A DNA stretch of 64,000 bases from Nakamurella sp040546275 (GCF_040546275.1 NZ_JBEPNO010000001.1:248001-312000); one strand, 5' to 3'. Positions 16,721 through 25,292 are shown, numbered from the stretch's first letter. Numbers and translations are program-made. Notes: generated by a model not told the origin, from the letters alone.

Positions 16721-17857
16721 GTGGAGCATCTGCGCGGCACCGGCGAACAGCTGCTGGACGATGCCGTCGGGGCCATCCGAGGGCTTCCCGGTGGCCCGCC
16801 GGGTGTCGTGGTCGCCACGTCGTCCGGTGGCCGGATGCGGTGGTCGGCCGCGGGTTGGGCCCAGAAGTTCGACGACCGGGGCCTGATCGCGGAACCACCC
16901 CCCATCGACGTGGATACGGCCACCGACCTCGGGTCGGTCACCAAACTGGTCGCCACCACTGCGGCGCTGATGGTGCTGTTCGATCGCGGAGAGCTGGACC
17001 TGACCGCCCCGCTGACGGAGCTGCTGCCGTGGGTCGGTGGGACGCCGGTGGCCGGTGCCACGGTCCGGCGACTTCTCGAGCACCGCGGCGGGCTGTGGGA
17101 GTGGTGGCCAACCTATCTGGAGCCGGAGAACGCGCTCGGCCTGATCGCGGACCTGCCGCTGCGATACCGGCCGGACGAGGCCCGTCACTACTCGGATCTC
17201 GGCTTCCTGCTGCTCGGTGCCGTGGTCGCCGAATTGACGGGCGGCACCCTTGACGACGCTGTCGGCCGACTGGTGTTGGAGCCGATCGGTTTGCCGCACA
17301 CGAGGTACGCCGGCCCGACACCGGGGTCCGTCGTCGCCGCGTCGTCGAGCGGCGACCGGATCGAGCGGGAGATGGTGCGGACCGGTGTGCCGTACCCGGT
17401 GCCGCTGTCGGGTGAAGGGTTCCCGGGTTGGCGTGACCACGTCCTGGTCGGAGAGGTCAACGACGGCAATGCCTTTCATTCCTTCGGCTCCGTGGCGGGA
17501 CACGCGGGCCTGTTCTCCACCGCCAGGGATCTGCTGGCCTTCGGCGACGCCGTGCTGCACTCCCTCGACGGTGGCGGGTTCGTCTCCGCGGCGACCGCAC
17601 GGCGGTTCAACGATCCAGGTTCCGACCCGACGCAGGCCCTCGGCGGCCGCATCTGGTCGGCCCGGGGCCGGAAGGCCTGGGGCCACACCGGTTTCCCCGG
17701 CGTGGCACTGGCGATCCTGCCAGACCTGGCGACCAGTGTCGTCCTGGTGACCAACCGCCTGCACGTGGCAGGCACCCCCGTCCCGACCGAGCCCAGTTGG
17801 ACGCACGTCCTCGACGTCGTCGCGGACATCGTCGCGCAAGAAGGAGATCCAGCATGA
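16721..17857 (+). CDS. Serine beta-lactamase-fold hydrolase (AmiE-like, cell-wall recycling)
   Basis: A 378-residue beta-lactamase/class C-type hydrolase without a signal peptide. It has the SxxK motif SVTK near residue 71, the YSD triad in RHYSDLGFLLLG in place of YxN, and the HTG box GHTGFPG in place of KTG. Linked to anmK (ATGA overlap) and divergent from murR/murQ, it parallels Bacillus AmiE, a cytoplasmic or exported N-acetylmuramyl-L-Ala amidase of the same fold in MurNAc recycling clusters. The GTG at 16721 has no strong ribosome site and follows closely on the dyad, so initiation on a very short leader is possible. Esterase or D,D-peptidase activity is the alternative. Confidence 0.8.
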   Translation: MEHLRGTGEQLLDDAVGAIRGLPGGPPGVVVATSSGGRMRWSAAGWAQKFDDRGLIAEPPPIDVDTATDLGSVTKLVATTAALMVLFDRGELDLTAPLTELLPWVGGTPVAGATVRRLLEHRGGLWEWWPTYLEPENALGLIADLPLRYRPDEARHYSDLGFLLLGAVVAELTGGTLDDAVGRLVLEPIGLPHTRYAGPTPGSVVAASSSGDRIEREMVRTGVPYPVPLSGEGFPGWRDHVLVGEVNDGNAFHSFGSVAGHAGLFSTARDLLAFGDAVLHSLDGGGFVSAATARRFNDPGSDPTQALGGRIWSARGRKAWGHTGFPGVALAILPDLATSVVLVTNRLHVAGTPVPTEPSWTHVLDVVADIVAQEGDPA

Positions 17858-19029
17858 TCGTGATCGGATTGATCAGCGGTACGTCGTATGACGCCATCGA
17901 CGCGGCGGTGGCCGAGATCCGGCAGGAGGAGGACACTCTCGTGCTCCGGCCACTCGGCCTGCACGGCCACGACATGCCAGAACGGCTTCGCGCCGAGATC
18001 GCCGCCGCGCTGCCACCTCATCAGACCACGCTCGAGGAGGTCTGCAAGCTCGACACCAAGATCGGTCAGCTGTTCGGCGAGGTGGCTGTCGCGGCCAACG
18101 AGCACTACGCCGGTGGCCGCGCCGATCTCGTCGTCTCGCACGGGCAGACGGTCTACCACTGGGTCGAGGGTGCCCATGCCCTCGGCACCCTGCAGCTGGG
18201 CGGCGCCGCCTGGATCGCCGCGGCCTGCGGGGTGCCGGTGGTGTCCGATCTGCGGACCAGGGACATCACCGTCGGTGGCCACGCGGCGCCGCTGGCCTCC
18301 ACCCTGGATGCCCTGCTCCTGCTGCACGACGGGGTACGGCGCGGATCGGTGAATCTGGGCGGGATCTCGAACATCACGGTGCTCGGTGATCAGGGTGAGG
18401 TGGTTGCCTACGACATCGGCCCGGCCAGCGCCCTGATGGACAGTGTCGTCGTGGACGCCACCGACGGGGCGGAGCGGATGGATCTCGATGGGGCCGGTGC
18501 CGCCCGTGGGGTGGTGGATGAGCGGTTGCTCGAGCACTTCCTCGCCGAGCCCTACTACGGGCTACCGGCACCCAGATCCACCGGTAAGGAGCTGTTCCAC
18601 GCCGACTACGTCCGGAACAGCGTGCAGAAGTTCGGTGCCGATATCACTACGGACGACCTGCTCGCCACGTTGACCGAACTCACCGCAGTGCTGGTGGCCG
18701 GCGCATGCACCGACCACGGATTGACGGAACTGGTGGTGGCCGGCGGCGGGGTCCGCAATCCCACCCTGATGAGGCGCATCCAGGAGCTGTGCGCACCGGT
18801 CCGGGTCACGTCGATCGACGAATACGGACTGCCGCCGCAGGCCAAGGAGGCCTACCTCTTCGCCATGCTGGGTTATCTCACCGTGCACGGTCTGCCCGGC
18901 ACGATCGCGACCGCCACCGGGGCGCGGGCGGCGTCGATCCTCGGCTCGATCACACCCGGTACCGGCCCACTGGTCCTTCCGGCTCCCAGTACCGTTGCGG
19001 TGCAACGTCTCCGCATCGAGGCGGAATGA
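17854..19029 (+). CDS. anmK: Anhydro-N-acetylmuramic acid kinase
   Basis: A 391-residue AnmK, which opens the 1,6-anhydro ring and phosphorylates to give MurNAc-6-phosphate, the MurQ substrate. Family marks are GLISGTSYDAIDAAV at the N terminus, VSHGQTVYHW, LGGISNITVL, YDIGPASALMD, and VVAGGGVRNPTLMRRI near residue 295. AAGGAGATCC precedes the ATG, which overlaps the hydrolase stop; its own stop overlaps the next start. The usual GTSxDG motif here reads GTSYDAID, with Asp kept and Gly changed to Ala. Confidence is high from full-length resemblance. Confidence 0.93.
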   Translation: MIVIGLISGTSYDAIDAAVAEIRQEEDTLVLRPLGLHGHDMPERLRAEIAAALPPHQTTLEEVCKLDTKIGQLFGEVAVAANEHYAGGRADLVVSHGQTVYHWVEGAHALGTLQLGGAAWIAAACGVPVVSDLRTRDITVGGHAAPLASTLDALLLLHDGVRRGSVNLGGISNITVLGDQGEVVAYDIGPASALMDSVVVDATDGAERMDLDGAGAARGVVDERLLEHFLAEPYYGLPAPRSTGKELFHADYVRNSVQKFGADITTDDLLATLTELTAVLVAGACTDHGLTELVVAGGGVRNPTLMRRIQELCAPVRVTSIDEYGLPPQAKEAYLFAMLGYLTVHGLPGTIATATGARAASILGSITPGTGPLVLPAPSTVAVQRLRIEAE

Positions 19030-19547
19030 TTCGAACGGGGGTGGTCGCCGATGCCGGCGAGTTGGCCCGGGTCTTCGTCGACGCATGGCGTACCGGCTAC
19101 CGCGGTGTGGTGCCCGATGCGATCATCGACACGCTCGACATCGACGACTGGACCGTCGGTTTCGAGAAGCGCCTGCGGGAGAGCAGTTGGACGACGATCG
19201 TCTGGCAGACCGGCGCGTCGGTGGCGGGTTTCGCCCGGTTTGGCGCGGATCCCGACCGGCCGGCGCCCGGCGCCGGCTACCTCGCCTCCCTCTACGTCGA
19301 CCCGACCCACTCCGGGCGGGGAATCGGCAGTGCGCTGTTGGATTCCGTTGTGCAATTGCTGACCGAAGCAGGTCGCGACGACATCGAGCTGTGGGTCTTC
19401 ACCGCCAACTCGCGTGCGCGTGAACTATACGAGCGCAGCGGCTTCCGCCCGACCGGACGTACCGCCCTCGACCCGGAGTGGGGCGCGGAACGGGTCCACT
19501 ACCGGCTGGCTCCGCTCCGAGCGAACTGCGGACGGCTCGACGAGTGA
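19026..19547 (+). CDS. GNAT-family N-acetyltransferase
   Basis: A 173-residue acetyltransferase: N-terminal AGELARVFVDAWRTGYRGVVPDAIID (the usual substrate-side helix), acetyl-CoA loop LYVDPTHSGRGIGSALLDSV near residue 95, and ANSRARELYERSGFRPTGRT at the C terminus. It overlaps anmK by ATGA and is the third gene of the plus-strand arm of the recycling divergon. The substrate is unknown; an amino sugar or a released peptide is conceivable from context only. Confidence 0.87.
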   Translation: MIRTGVVADAGELARVFVDAWRTGYRGVVPDAIIDTLDIDDWTVGFEKRLRESSWTTIVWQTGASVAGFARFGADPDRPAPGAGYLASLYVDPTHSGRGIGSALLDSVVQLLTEAGRDDIELWVFTANSRARELYERSGFRPTGRTALDPEWGAERVHYRLAPLRANCGRLDE

Positions 19548-19550
19548 CGC

Positions 19551-19585
19551 AGGATGCGTCGGAGTTGTCCGTCGTCCAGCATCCT
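19551..19585. terminator. Possible bidirectional hairpin between convergent GNAT and SPFH genes
   Basis: AGGATGC at 19551-19557 and GCATCCT at 19579-19585 form a 7-bp stem with a 21-base loop in the short gap between two convergent genes. There is no T-run. The location is the main support. Confidence 0.35.
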
Positions 19586-20484
19586 CACCTCCTGGCGGTT
19601 GTCCCGTTGGTGGCCGACTGGTGTTCGGGCCTGACGGCGTGATCCGGCACCGGCCGGTGGACCGGCGCGGAAGGTACCGGCGCGGAAGGTACCGCCGCGG
19701 AAGGTACTGCCGCAGCTGCACTCTCCCTCGCCAGGAACGATCCGAGTTCGGCGATGGTCGTCATCAGGGGGGCCGGGAAGACGACCGTGGTGTTCTTGTC
19801 GACACCGATCTCCACCAGCGACTGCAGGTTGCGCAGCTGCAGCGCGAGTGGGTGCGCCATCATGATGTCCGACGCATCGCCCAGCGCGGCTGCCGCCATC
19901 GATTCGCCCTCGGCGTTGATGATCTTCGCCCGCTTCTCGCGCTCGGCTTCCGCCTGGCGGGCCATGGCACGCTTCATCGTGTCGGGAAGCTGGATGTCCT
20001 TGAGTTCCACCAGGGTGACCTGGATTCCCCAGTCGACGGTCGTCACGTCGAGGATCTCGCGGATGACGATGTTGATCTTGTCCGTTTCGGACAGCGTCTG
20101 GTCCAAGGTGTGCTGGCCGACCACTTTGCGCAGGGTCGTCTGGGCGATCTGATCGATGGCGGAGTAGACGTTCTCGATCGCCACGACTGATTTGACGGCG
20201 TCGACGACACGGAAGTAGGCAACTGCCGAGACGTCGACGCTGACGTTGTCGCGGGTGATGATGCCCTGGGATTGGATGGGCATGGTGACGATCCGCAGCG
20301 ACACCCGGTGCATCACGTCGATCAGTGGCACGATCACCCGCAGGCCGGGTTCCCGGACGCCGATGACCCGGCCGAGGCGGAAGAGCACACCCTGCTCGTA
20401 CTGCTTCACCACCTTCAGTGCCAGCGCCAGCAGGAGCAGGACGACGACCACGACGATGACCAGCACGGTCAGGAAGGCGTTCAT
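19585..20484 (-). CDS. SPFH/slipin (stomatin-like) membrane protein
   Basis: A 299-residue stomatin/prohibitin-family protein. A single N-terminal helix (residues 4-24) is followed by the SPFH core: KQYEQGVLFRLGRVIGVREPGLRVIVPLID, then SQGIITRDNVSVDVSAVAYFRV. A helical segment AMARQAEAEREKRAKIINAEGE follows, and then an Ala/Pro-rich tail carrying AVPSA repeats. No NfeD partner is adjacent. Its ATG overlaps the stop of a 47-residue protein gene (ATGA), so the pair is co-translated. A scaffold role in membrane microdomains is known for the family; the cargo here is unknown. Confidence 0.92.
   Translation of the reverse strand: MNAFLTVLVIVVVVVLLLLALALKVVKQYEQGVLFRLGRVIGVREPGLRVIVPLIDVMHRVSLRIVTMPIQSQGIITRDNVSVDVSAVAYFRVVDAVKSVVAIENVYSAIDQIAQTTLRKVVGQHTLDQTLSETDKINIVIREILDVTTVDWGIQVTLVELKDIQLPDTMKRAMARQAEAEREKRAKIINAEGESMAAAALGDASDIMMAHPLALQLRNLQSLVEIGVDKNTTVVFPAPLMTTIAELGSFLARESAAAAVPSAAVPSAPVPSAPVHRPVPDHAVRPEHQSATNGTTARR
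19664..19708. repeat. Three tandem 15-bp units in the SPFH tail
   Basis: GGCGCGGAAGGTACC occurs at 19664 and 19679, with a variant at 19694. On the minus strand it encodes the five-residue repeat that gives AVPSAAVPSAPVPSAP in the C-terminal tail. Confidence 0.85.
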
Positions 20485-20624
20485 CGAACGTTCTCCTTGA
20501 TCTCGTCGATGGCGGCCAGCACGCTGACGGAAGCCTGCGCCAGGGTCTTTCCCTTGGCGGGATGGACCTTCTCGGCCTTCAGGGCCTCTTCGACGATGAG
20601 AAGACGCTGCTCGTACTGGCTCAT
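20481..20624 (-). CDS. 47-residue charged protein co-translated with the SPFH protein
   Basis: A short frame MSQYEQRLLIVEEALKAEK...IDEIKENVR with a strong ribosome site (AGGAG, 8 bases before the ATG at 20624). Its TGA overlaps the SPFH start. The peptide is rich in Glu, Lys and Ala and could form one amphipathic helix; there is no membrane segment. It is too short for default ORF calls. It may be a small partner or regulator of the SPFH protein; homology is unknown. Confidence 0.65.
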   Translation of the reverse strand: MSQYEQRLLIVEEALKAEKVHPAKGKTLAQASVSVLAAIDEIKENVR

Positions 20625-20677
20625 GGTGATCTCCTGATGAGATACGCGGCGGGCTCATCCCACCGTTGACTTCGATG

Positions 20678-20712
20678 CTTGTCCCCTACTGCCGCGGCCC
20701 ACAGGGGACAAG
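20678..20712. promoter_or_regulatory. Perfect 10-bp inverted repeat in front of the Mg2+ ATPase gene
   Basis: CTTGTCCCCT (20678-20687) and AGGGGACAAG (20703-20712) are perfect inverted copies with a 15-base GC-rich spacer. It lies 55 bases before the preferred ATG at 20767 and ends 10 bases before an alternative GTG. It may be an operator or a leader hairpin that controls mgtA. The right arm continues into GGGAC-AAG-GTCCC, close to a DevR-type box but with a 3-base spacer. Confidence 0.55.
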
Positions 20713-20766
20713 GTCCCACCGGTGCAGACCGTTCGGCCCTCCCCGGACGAAGATCCAGAGGATGCG

Positions 20767-23388
20767 ATGGTGGATGTGAACCTGACCGCCGCTTCCGCGC
20801 TGTCCGAATCCGATTTGCTGCAGAACGAGGAAACGTCTGCGCAACTGGGACTGTCGGCCCCCGAGGCCGCCCGCAGGCTCGGTCGGTACGGACCCAACGC
20901 TGTGTCCTCTCATCGGGCCAGGTGGTGGCCCGTGCTGTGGCACCAGCTGCGTTCGCCGCTGCTCGCACTGCTCCTGGTCGCGGCGGCGGCTTCCTATTTG
21001 ATCGGCGAGCGGAGCGACGCACTCATCATCGGGATCATCGTCGGGCTGACCGTCGGTCTGGGCTTCGGAAACGAGTATCGGGCCGAGAAGGCCGCGCAGG
21101 CACTGCATTCCCGCATCCGTCACGAGGCACTCGTGGTCCGGGACGGTGTCCCGGTGCGGGTGGACGTGGCCACTCTCGTACCTGGTGACGTGATCGAGTT
21201 GAAACTCGGGGACGTGGTCCCCGCGGACCTGCGGCTGATCCATGTGACCGGTCTGGCGTGCGACGAGGCGGTGATGACCGGTGAGTCGATGCCGGTCGAG
21301 AAGGTGGTCGGGGCATCCGCCGCCGGCACGGCGCTGGCCGACCTCGTTGGCTGTGCATTGATGGGCAGTGTGGTGCACGCGGGGAGCGGTCGGGGAGTGG
21401 TGGTGGCTACCGGTGCGTCGAGCGAATTCGGGAAGATCGCCGCCGGCCTCGGTACTCGCCAGCTGGAGACCGTCTTCCAGGTGGGTCTGCGGAAATTCTC
21501 CCTGTTGCTGGTCTACGTCGCGGGTGGTCTCACCACGTCGATCTTCGTCATCAACATTGCGCTCCACAAACCGATCATGGATGCGCTGCTGTTCTCCCTG
21601 GCGATTGCGGTGGGAATCACACCGCAGTTGCTCCCAGCGGTGGTTTCGAGCAGTTTGGCGGCCGGGTCCGCCAGGATGGCCAAGCGGAAGGTACTGGTCA
21701 AAAGGCTGGTCTGCATCGAGGATCTCGGTGACATCGACGTGCTCTTCACCGACAAGACCGGAACCCTGACGCTGGGCTCACTCGACTTCATGCGGTGCGT
21801 TCCGACACCCGGGACGACCAATGACGAGTTGGTCCGGTGGGGCCTGTTGTGCACGGAAAACCTTGTCCGGGACGGGAGAGCGATTGGCGGCAACCCGCTG
21901 GACCAGGCGCTGTGGGACTCCCCGGCGGCGCTCTCCGAGCGAGACCGGGTGTCCCGCTACACCCGGGTCGACATGCTGCCATTCGATCACGACCGACAGA
22001 TGGTGTCCGTGCTGACCCGCGATGCCGACGGCATCTCGACGCAGATCACCAAGGGCGCCCCGGAGAAGGTACTGCGTCTCTGCCGGGAGGTTCCGCCGGC
22101 TCTCCGCGTGTCCCTGGCAGCGGAGTTCGCGGCCGGCAACCGGGCAATCGCCGTGGCAATCCGCACGACGGGGAGCTGTCGACGCCTGGAGGCGGCCGCC
22201 GAACACGATCTCGATCTCCTGGGGCTGCTGGTATTCCGCGACCCGCCCAAACCCGATGCTGCCGCCGCGCTCGACCGACTGGCTGCGCTCGGGGTCGTCG
22301 TCAAAGTGGTGACCGGCGACAACCAGGCCGTGGCCGTGAAGGTGTGCGTCGATCTCGGACTCGTCGGACCGACCGGTGACCCCGGGGTGATCACCGGCGG
22401 CCAGTTGGATGCGATGGACGACGTGGAACTCGCCCGGGCGATACCCCGGACCACGGTGTTCGCCAGGGTCACCCCGGAGCACAAGGCGAGAATCGTTCGG
22501 GTGCAGAGGCGGTCCGGCGGTGGAGTCGCGTTCCTCGGAGACGGCGTGAACGACGCGCTGGCCCTGCACGCTGCCGATGTGGGCATCTCGGTGGATTCGG
22601 CGACGGATGTGGCGAAGGACGCCGCCGACGTGATCCTGTTGGAGAAGGATCTCGACGTCCTCGCGGACGGTGTTGTCGAAGGACGACGGATCTTCGCGAA
22701 CACGATCAAATATGTGCTGATGGGCACGTCCAGCAACTTCGGCAATATGTTCTCGGCGGCGGGGGCCTCGATATTCCTGAGTTTTCTCCCCATGCTGCCG
22801 TCCCAGATCCTCCTGAACAATCTCCTCTACGACGCGAGCCAGCTGGCCATTCCTACGGACAACGTCGACGAGGAGCAGTTGCGCCGCCCGTCGCATTGGG
22901 ATATCGCCTTCATCCGCCGGTTCATGATCTTCTTCGGCCCGCTGAGTTCGGTCTTCGACTTCGTGACGTTCGGCGTGATGTTGTGGGTCTTCCACTCCGG
23001 GCCGTCGCAGTTCCGATCAGGTTGGTTCGTGGAGTCCCTGGCGACCCAGACGCTGGTGATCTTTGCGATCCGCACGCGCCGGATCCCTTTCTTCCGCAGC
23101 CATCCCAGCCTCCCGCTGACGCTGGCAGCGATCGGCGTCGTGTTGGTCGGAGCGGTGCTGCCGGCAACGCCGCTGGCCGGTGCGCTGGGCTTCACGCCAC
23201 TGCCGGCAGGCTTCTTCATGACCCTCGTCGGAATGGTCATCGGGTACCTGACCCTCATCGAGGTCGGCAAGCGAATGTTCTACCGAGCAGACCGGTTCCG
23301 CCCGGCCCGGCGGCCGAACGCGCCCGAAGGCCTTGACCGTCGCCATCAACGCCGTCGCGCGGCGAGGTTCAGCACCGCCGAACGGTGA
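20767..23388 (+). CDS. mgtA: Magnesium-translocating P-type ATPase (MgtA-like)
   Basis: An 873-residue P-type ATPase of the Mg2+-import (type IIIA) group. It has an N-terminal cation-ATPase domain (LGLSAPEAARRLGRYGPNAV), the actuator TGESMPVEK, phosphorylation site FTDKTGTLT near residue 335, and hinge GDGVNDALALHAADVGISVDSATDVAKDAADVILLEKDLDVL, the last typical of MgtA/MgtB. About ten helices are present. ATG 20767 has AGAGG upstream; a GTG at 20722 would add 15 residues. A perfect inverted repeat precedes it. Unlike enteric mgtA no long leader is present. Confidence 0.9.
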   Translation: MVDVNLTAASALSESDLLQNEETSAQLGLSAPEAARRLGRYGPNAVSSHRARWWPVLWHQLRSPLLALLLVAAAASYLIGERSDALIIGIIVGLTVGLGFGNEYRAEKAAQALHSRIRHEALVVRDGVPVRVDVATLVPGDVIELKLGDVVPADLRLIHVTGLACDEAVMTGESMPVEKVVGASAAGTALADLVGCALMGSVVHAGSGRGVVVATGASSEFGKIAAGLGTRQLETVFQVGLRKFSLLLVYVAGGLTTSIFVINIALHKPIMDALLFSLAIAVGITPQLLPAVVSSSLAAGSARMAKRKVLVKRLVCIEDLGDIDVLFTDKTGTLTLGSLDFMRCVPTPGTTNDELVRWGLLCTENLVRDGRAIGGNPLDQALWDSPAALSERDRVSRYTRVDMLPFDHDRQMVSVLTRDADGISTQITKGAPEKVLRLCREVPPALRVSLAAEFAAGNRAIAVAIRTTGSCRRLEAAAEHDLDLLGLLVFRDPPKPDAAAALDRLAALGVVVKVVTGDNQAVAVKVCVDLGLVGPTGDPGVITGGQLDAMDDVELARAIPRTTVFARVTPEHKARIVRVQRRSGGGVAFLGDGVNDALALHAADVGISVDSATDVAKDAADVILLEKDLDVLADGVVEGRRIFANTIKYVLMGTSSNFGNMFSAAGASIFLSFLPMLPSQILLNNLLYDASQLAIPTDNVDEEQLRRPSHWDIAFIRRFMIFFGPLSSVFDFVTFGVMLWVFHSGPSQFRSGWFVESLATQTLVIFAIRTRRIPFFRSHPSLPLTLAAIGVVLVGAVLPATPLAGALGFTPLPAGFFMTLVGMVIGYLTLIEVGKRMFYRADRFRPARRPNAPEGLDRRHQRRRAARFSTAER

Positions 23389-23406
23389 CCGCGGATCAAC
23401 CCGCTC

Positions 23407-24408
23407 TCAGGGGACGAGCACGATCCGGATCGGATTCCCGGTCTTGCTCCGGAGGTGCTCGACGGCGGTGACCGCTTCGCTCAACGGGAGCAACTCGCTG
23501 ACCGACCGTGCGAAGTCGACCCGGCCGGCGGCGACCAGGCCGACGAGTTGTTCGACATGCGCCGGCTCGGAACCGTAGTGGCCGAGGACCTGCTGCTGGA
23601 GATAGCTGAACCGCGTGCCGTCCTTGATCACCACTGGTTTGTCGGTGAGCCCGACCAGGATGAGTTTGCCGAGCTTGCCCAACGTGGCGATCGCCTGCTC
23701 CCGGACCGCCTCGACGCCCGCGAAGTCGAAGGCGTAGCTCAAACCGGCACCGCCAGTCGCCTGCGAGAGCTGTTGTTCCAGCCTGGGATCCGCCGGATCG
23801 AGAGCGAAATCGGCGCCGAAGGCCAGCGCTCTCTCGCGAGCGGTTGGCAACGGGTCGACAGCAATGATCGGGGCGGCTCCGACGAGCCGCAGGAGGCTGA
23901 TCGCATGGGCGCCGAGCCCGCCGACGCCCCACACGCCGGCGCTCCGACCCGGCAGTACCTGCGCGGTGGCGGTGATGGCCGCCCACGGGGTGGAGACCGC
24001 ATCGGGGATGAAACAGGCCTGCTCGAACGGCAGATCGTCCCCGATGGCCACCAGGGTGTGTTCCCGCGCCACGGCGTACTCGGCCCATCCGCCGTCGTAG
24101 TCGACCCCGCGGGTGTACACGGCTCCGCCGCGGAGTTCACCGGCCTGCAACAGCACCCGTTGTCCGACCGCCCATGCGGTGACCTCGGGTCCGACGACGT
24201 CGACGGTCCCGGCGACCTCGTGCCCGAGGGTGACCACGTCTCCCGGCAGGTACAGCGGGCGGAGCGGCCCGTCGATCAGGTGGACGTCGGACAGGCACAC
24301 TCCGGCAGCGCCGACCTTGATGCGTACCTCCCCGCGACCAGGGACCGGCGTGGGCACTTCAGCGACGGAGAATGCCCGGGTACGTACATCGAGACGTCCT
24401 GCCAACAT
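23407..24408 (-). CDS. Zinc-type alcohol dehydrogenase-family oxidoreductase
   Basis: A 333-residue medium-chain dehydrogenase. Catalytic-zinc residues sit in AAGVCLSDVHLIDG (Cys near 37) and TLGHEVAGTVDVVG (His-Glu). The four-Cys structural-zinc lobe is absent; the loop reads GELRGGAVYTRGVDYDGG. The Rossmann motif GVWGVGGLGAHAISLLRLVG follows, with an acidic residue in AVDPLP consistent with NAD(H). An ATG at 24444 is an alternative start. It is convergent with mgtA and divergent from a USP gene. Substrate unknown. Confidence 0.85.
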   Translation of the reverse strand: MLAGRLDVRTRAFSVAEVPTPVPGRGEVRIKVGAAGVCLSDVHLIDGPLRPLYLPGDVVTLGHEVAGTVDVVGPEVTAWAVGQRVLLQAGELRGGAVYTRGVDYDGGWAEYAVAREHTLVAIGDDLPFEQACFIPDAVSTPWAAITATAQVLPGRSAGVWGVGGLGAHAISLLRLVGAAPIIAVDPLPTARERALAFGADFALDPADPRLEQQLSQATGGAGLSYAFDFAGVEAVREQAIATLGKLGKLILVGLTDKPVVIKDGTRFSYLQQQVLGHYGSEPAHVEQLVGLVAAGRVDFARSVSELLPLSEAVTAVEHLRSKTGNPIRIVLVP

Positions 24409-24541
24409 TGGGGTCTGCCGTTCTCTCGTCGGTCCGTCGACCATCGCCGACCGTTGCCGCCTGCACCCTGCACCCTGCCTACCGATCCTAGGGGGTGGAT
24501 CCGGTGACGCTTCGGGGACCGTCGGCCCTTCCCCCACAGCT

Positions 24542-24598
24542 GATTCCGGCGACATCCGGTGATTCCGGTGACATCCGGTGATTCCGGCGACATCCGGT
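24542..24598. repeat. Three exact-length 19-bp tandem units between divergent genes
   Basis: GATTCCGGYGACATCCGGT occurs at 24542, 24561 and 24580; the units differ only at one C/T position. Each carries two CCGG cores. The array is non-coding and lies 39 bases from the DosR-like dyad, so it could be a set of regulator binding sites rather than a neutral minisatellite. Confidence 0.9.
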
Positions 24599-24636
24599 CG
24601 ATCCGCGGGCACCCGTCACCCGAGCCTCTGTCGGTC

Positions 24637-24650
24637 GGGACCTTGGTCCT
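24637..24650. promoter_or_regulatory. DevR/DosR-like box upstream of USP-PPK2 operon
   Basis: GGGAC-CTTG-GTCCT matches 9 of 10 arm positions of GGGAC-N4-GTCCC and is flanked by TC and TC as in known boxes. It lies about 150 bases before the USP start at 24798. The known targets of this motif in mycobacteria include USP genes. Confidence 0.5.
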
Positions 24651-24797
24651 TCGTAGTGGAGCAGTTCGAGCCTTGGACCACCAGCCCGATCCGACGAGGG
24701 TGAGATCCAGGGAAACCAGCGGGCTCGTCGCCTTGTTCGTCTCCCGTCCGCACCACGACCCGGCCGCGTCGCGGCCCTCGCCAACAAGGAGCACCTC

Positions 24798-25292
24798 ATG
24801 GGTACTGGATCAATCGTCGATCATCGGGTCCTCGTCGCCGTCGACGGATCTCCTGCCTCTCTCGAAGCATTGCGGGTCGGCGCCCGGATGGCCGGCCTGT
24901 TCGGGGACCGGCTCGTGGGTGTGTCCGTTTGGCAGTCGTTCCGGCATGGGATCCTGCCGTCCGACTCGAGGCATCCCGAACAGGCCGCCGAGCAGCTCGT
25001 GACCACGAGCGCGATCGAGGCCTTCCGGGACGGCGTCGTACCGCCCATCGAAATCGAGGCGGTCGAGGGCGATCCGGCCGACAACCTGATCGCGTTGAGC
25101 CATTTCGCGAGCCTGATCGTCGTGGGAAGTCGCGGGCACTCCGGTCTGTCGGGCCTGCTGCTGGGCTCGGTCAGCAGTGCGGTGGCAGCGCACGCTGCCT
25201 GCCCGGTTCTCGTCGTCCATGCTCCGGTGTCCACACCCGCTGCGCCGGTATCCGAACTGACCGTCGACCAACGGATCGTGGTGACCCTCTGA
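24798..25292 (+). CDS. Universal stress protein, single domain, ATP-binding type
   Basis: A 164-residue USP beginning VDHRVLVAVDGSPASLEALRVGARMAG. The ATP-loop GSRGHSGLSGLLLGSVS near residue 115 fits G-2x-G-9x-G-S, and ACPVLVVHAP follows. AAGGAG precedes the ATG. It is a close paralogue of the USP at 34164-34664 (shared WQ-x-FRHG-x-LP segment), so duplication within the block is likely. It is followed directly by the PPK2 gene. Confidence 0.92.
   Translation: MGTGSIVDHRVLVAVDGSPASLEALRVGARMAGLFGDRLVGVSVWQSFRHGILPSDSRHPEQAAEQLVTTSAIEAFRDGVVPPIEIEAVEGDPADNLIALSHFASLIVVGSRGHSGLSGLLLGSVSSAVAAHAACPVLVVHAPVSTPAAPVSELTVDQRIVVTL

Larger units (their letters stand above)
24409..24797. other. 389-base divergent intergenic region with a tandem repeat and a DosR-like box
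   Basis: No gene was seen. It holds three 19-bp tandem units (24542-24598) and a DevR/DosR-like dyad (24637-24650). It must contain the promoters for the dehydrogenase (minus) and the USP-PPK2 operon (plus). Confidence 0.6.
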
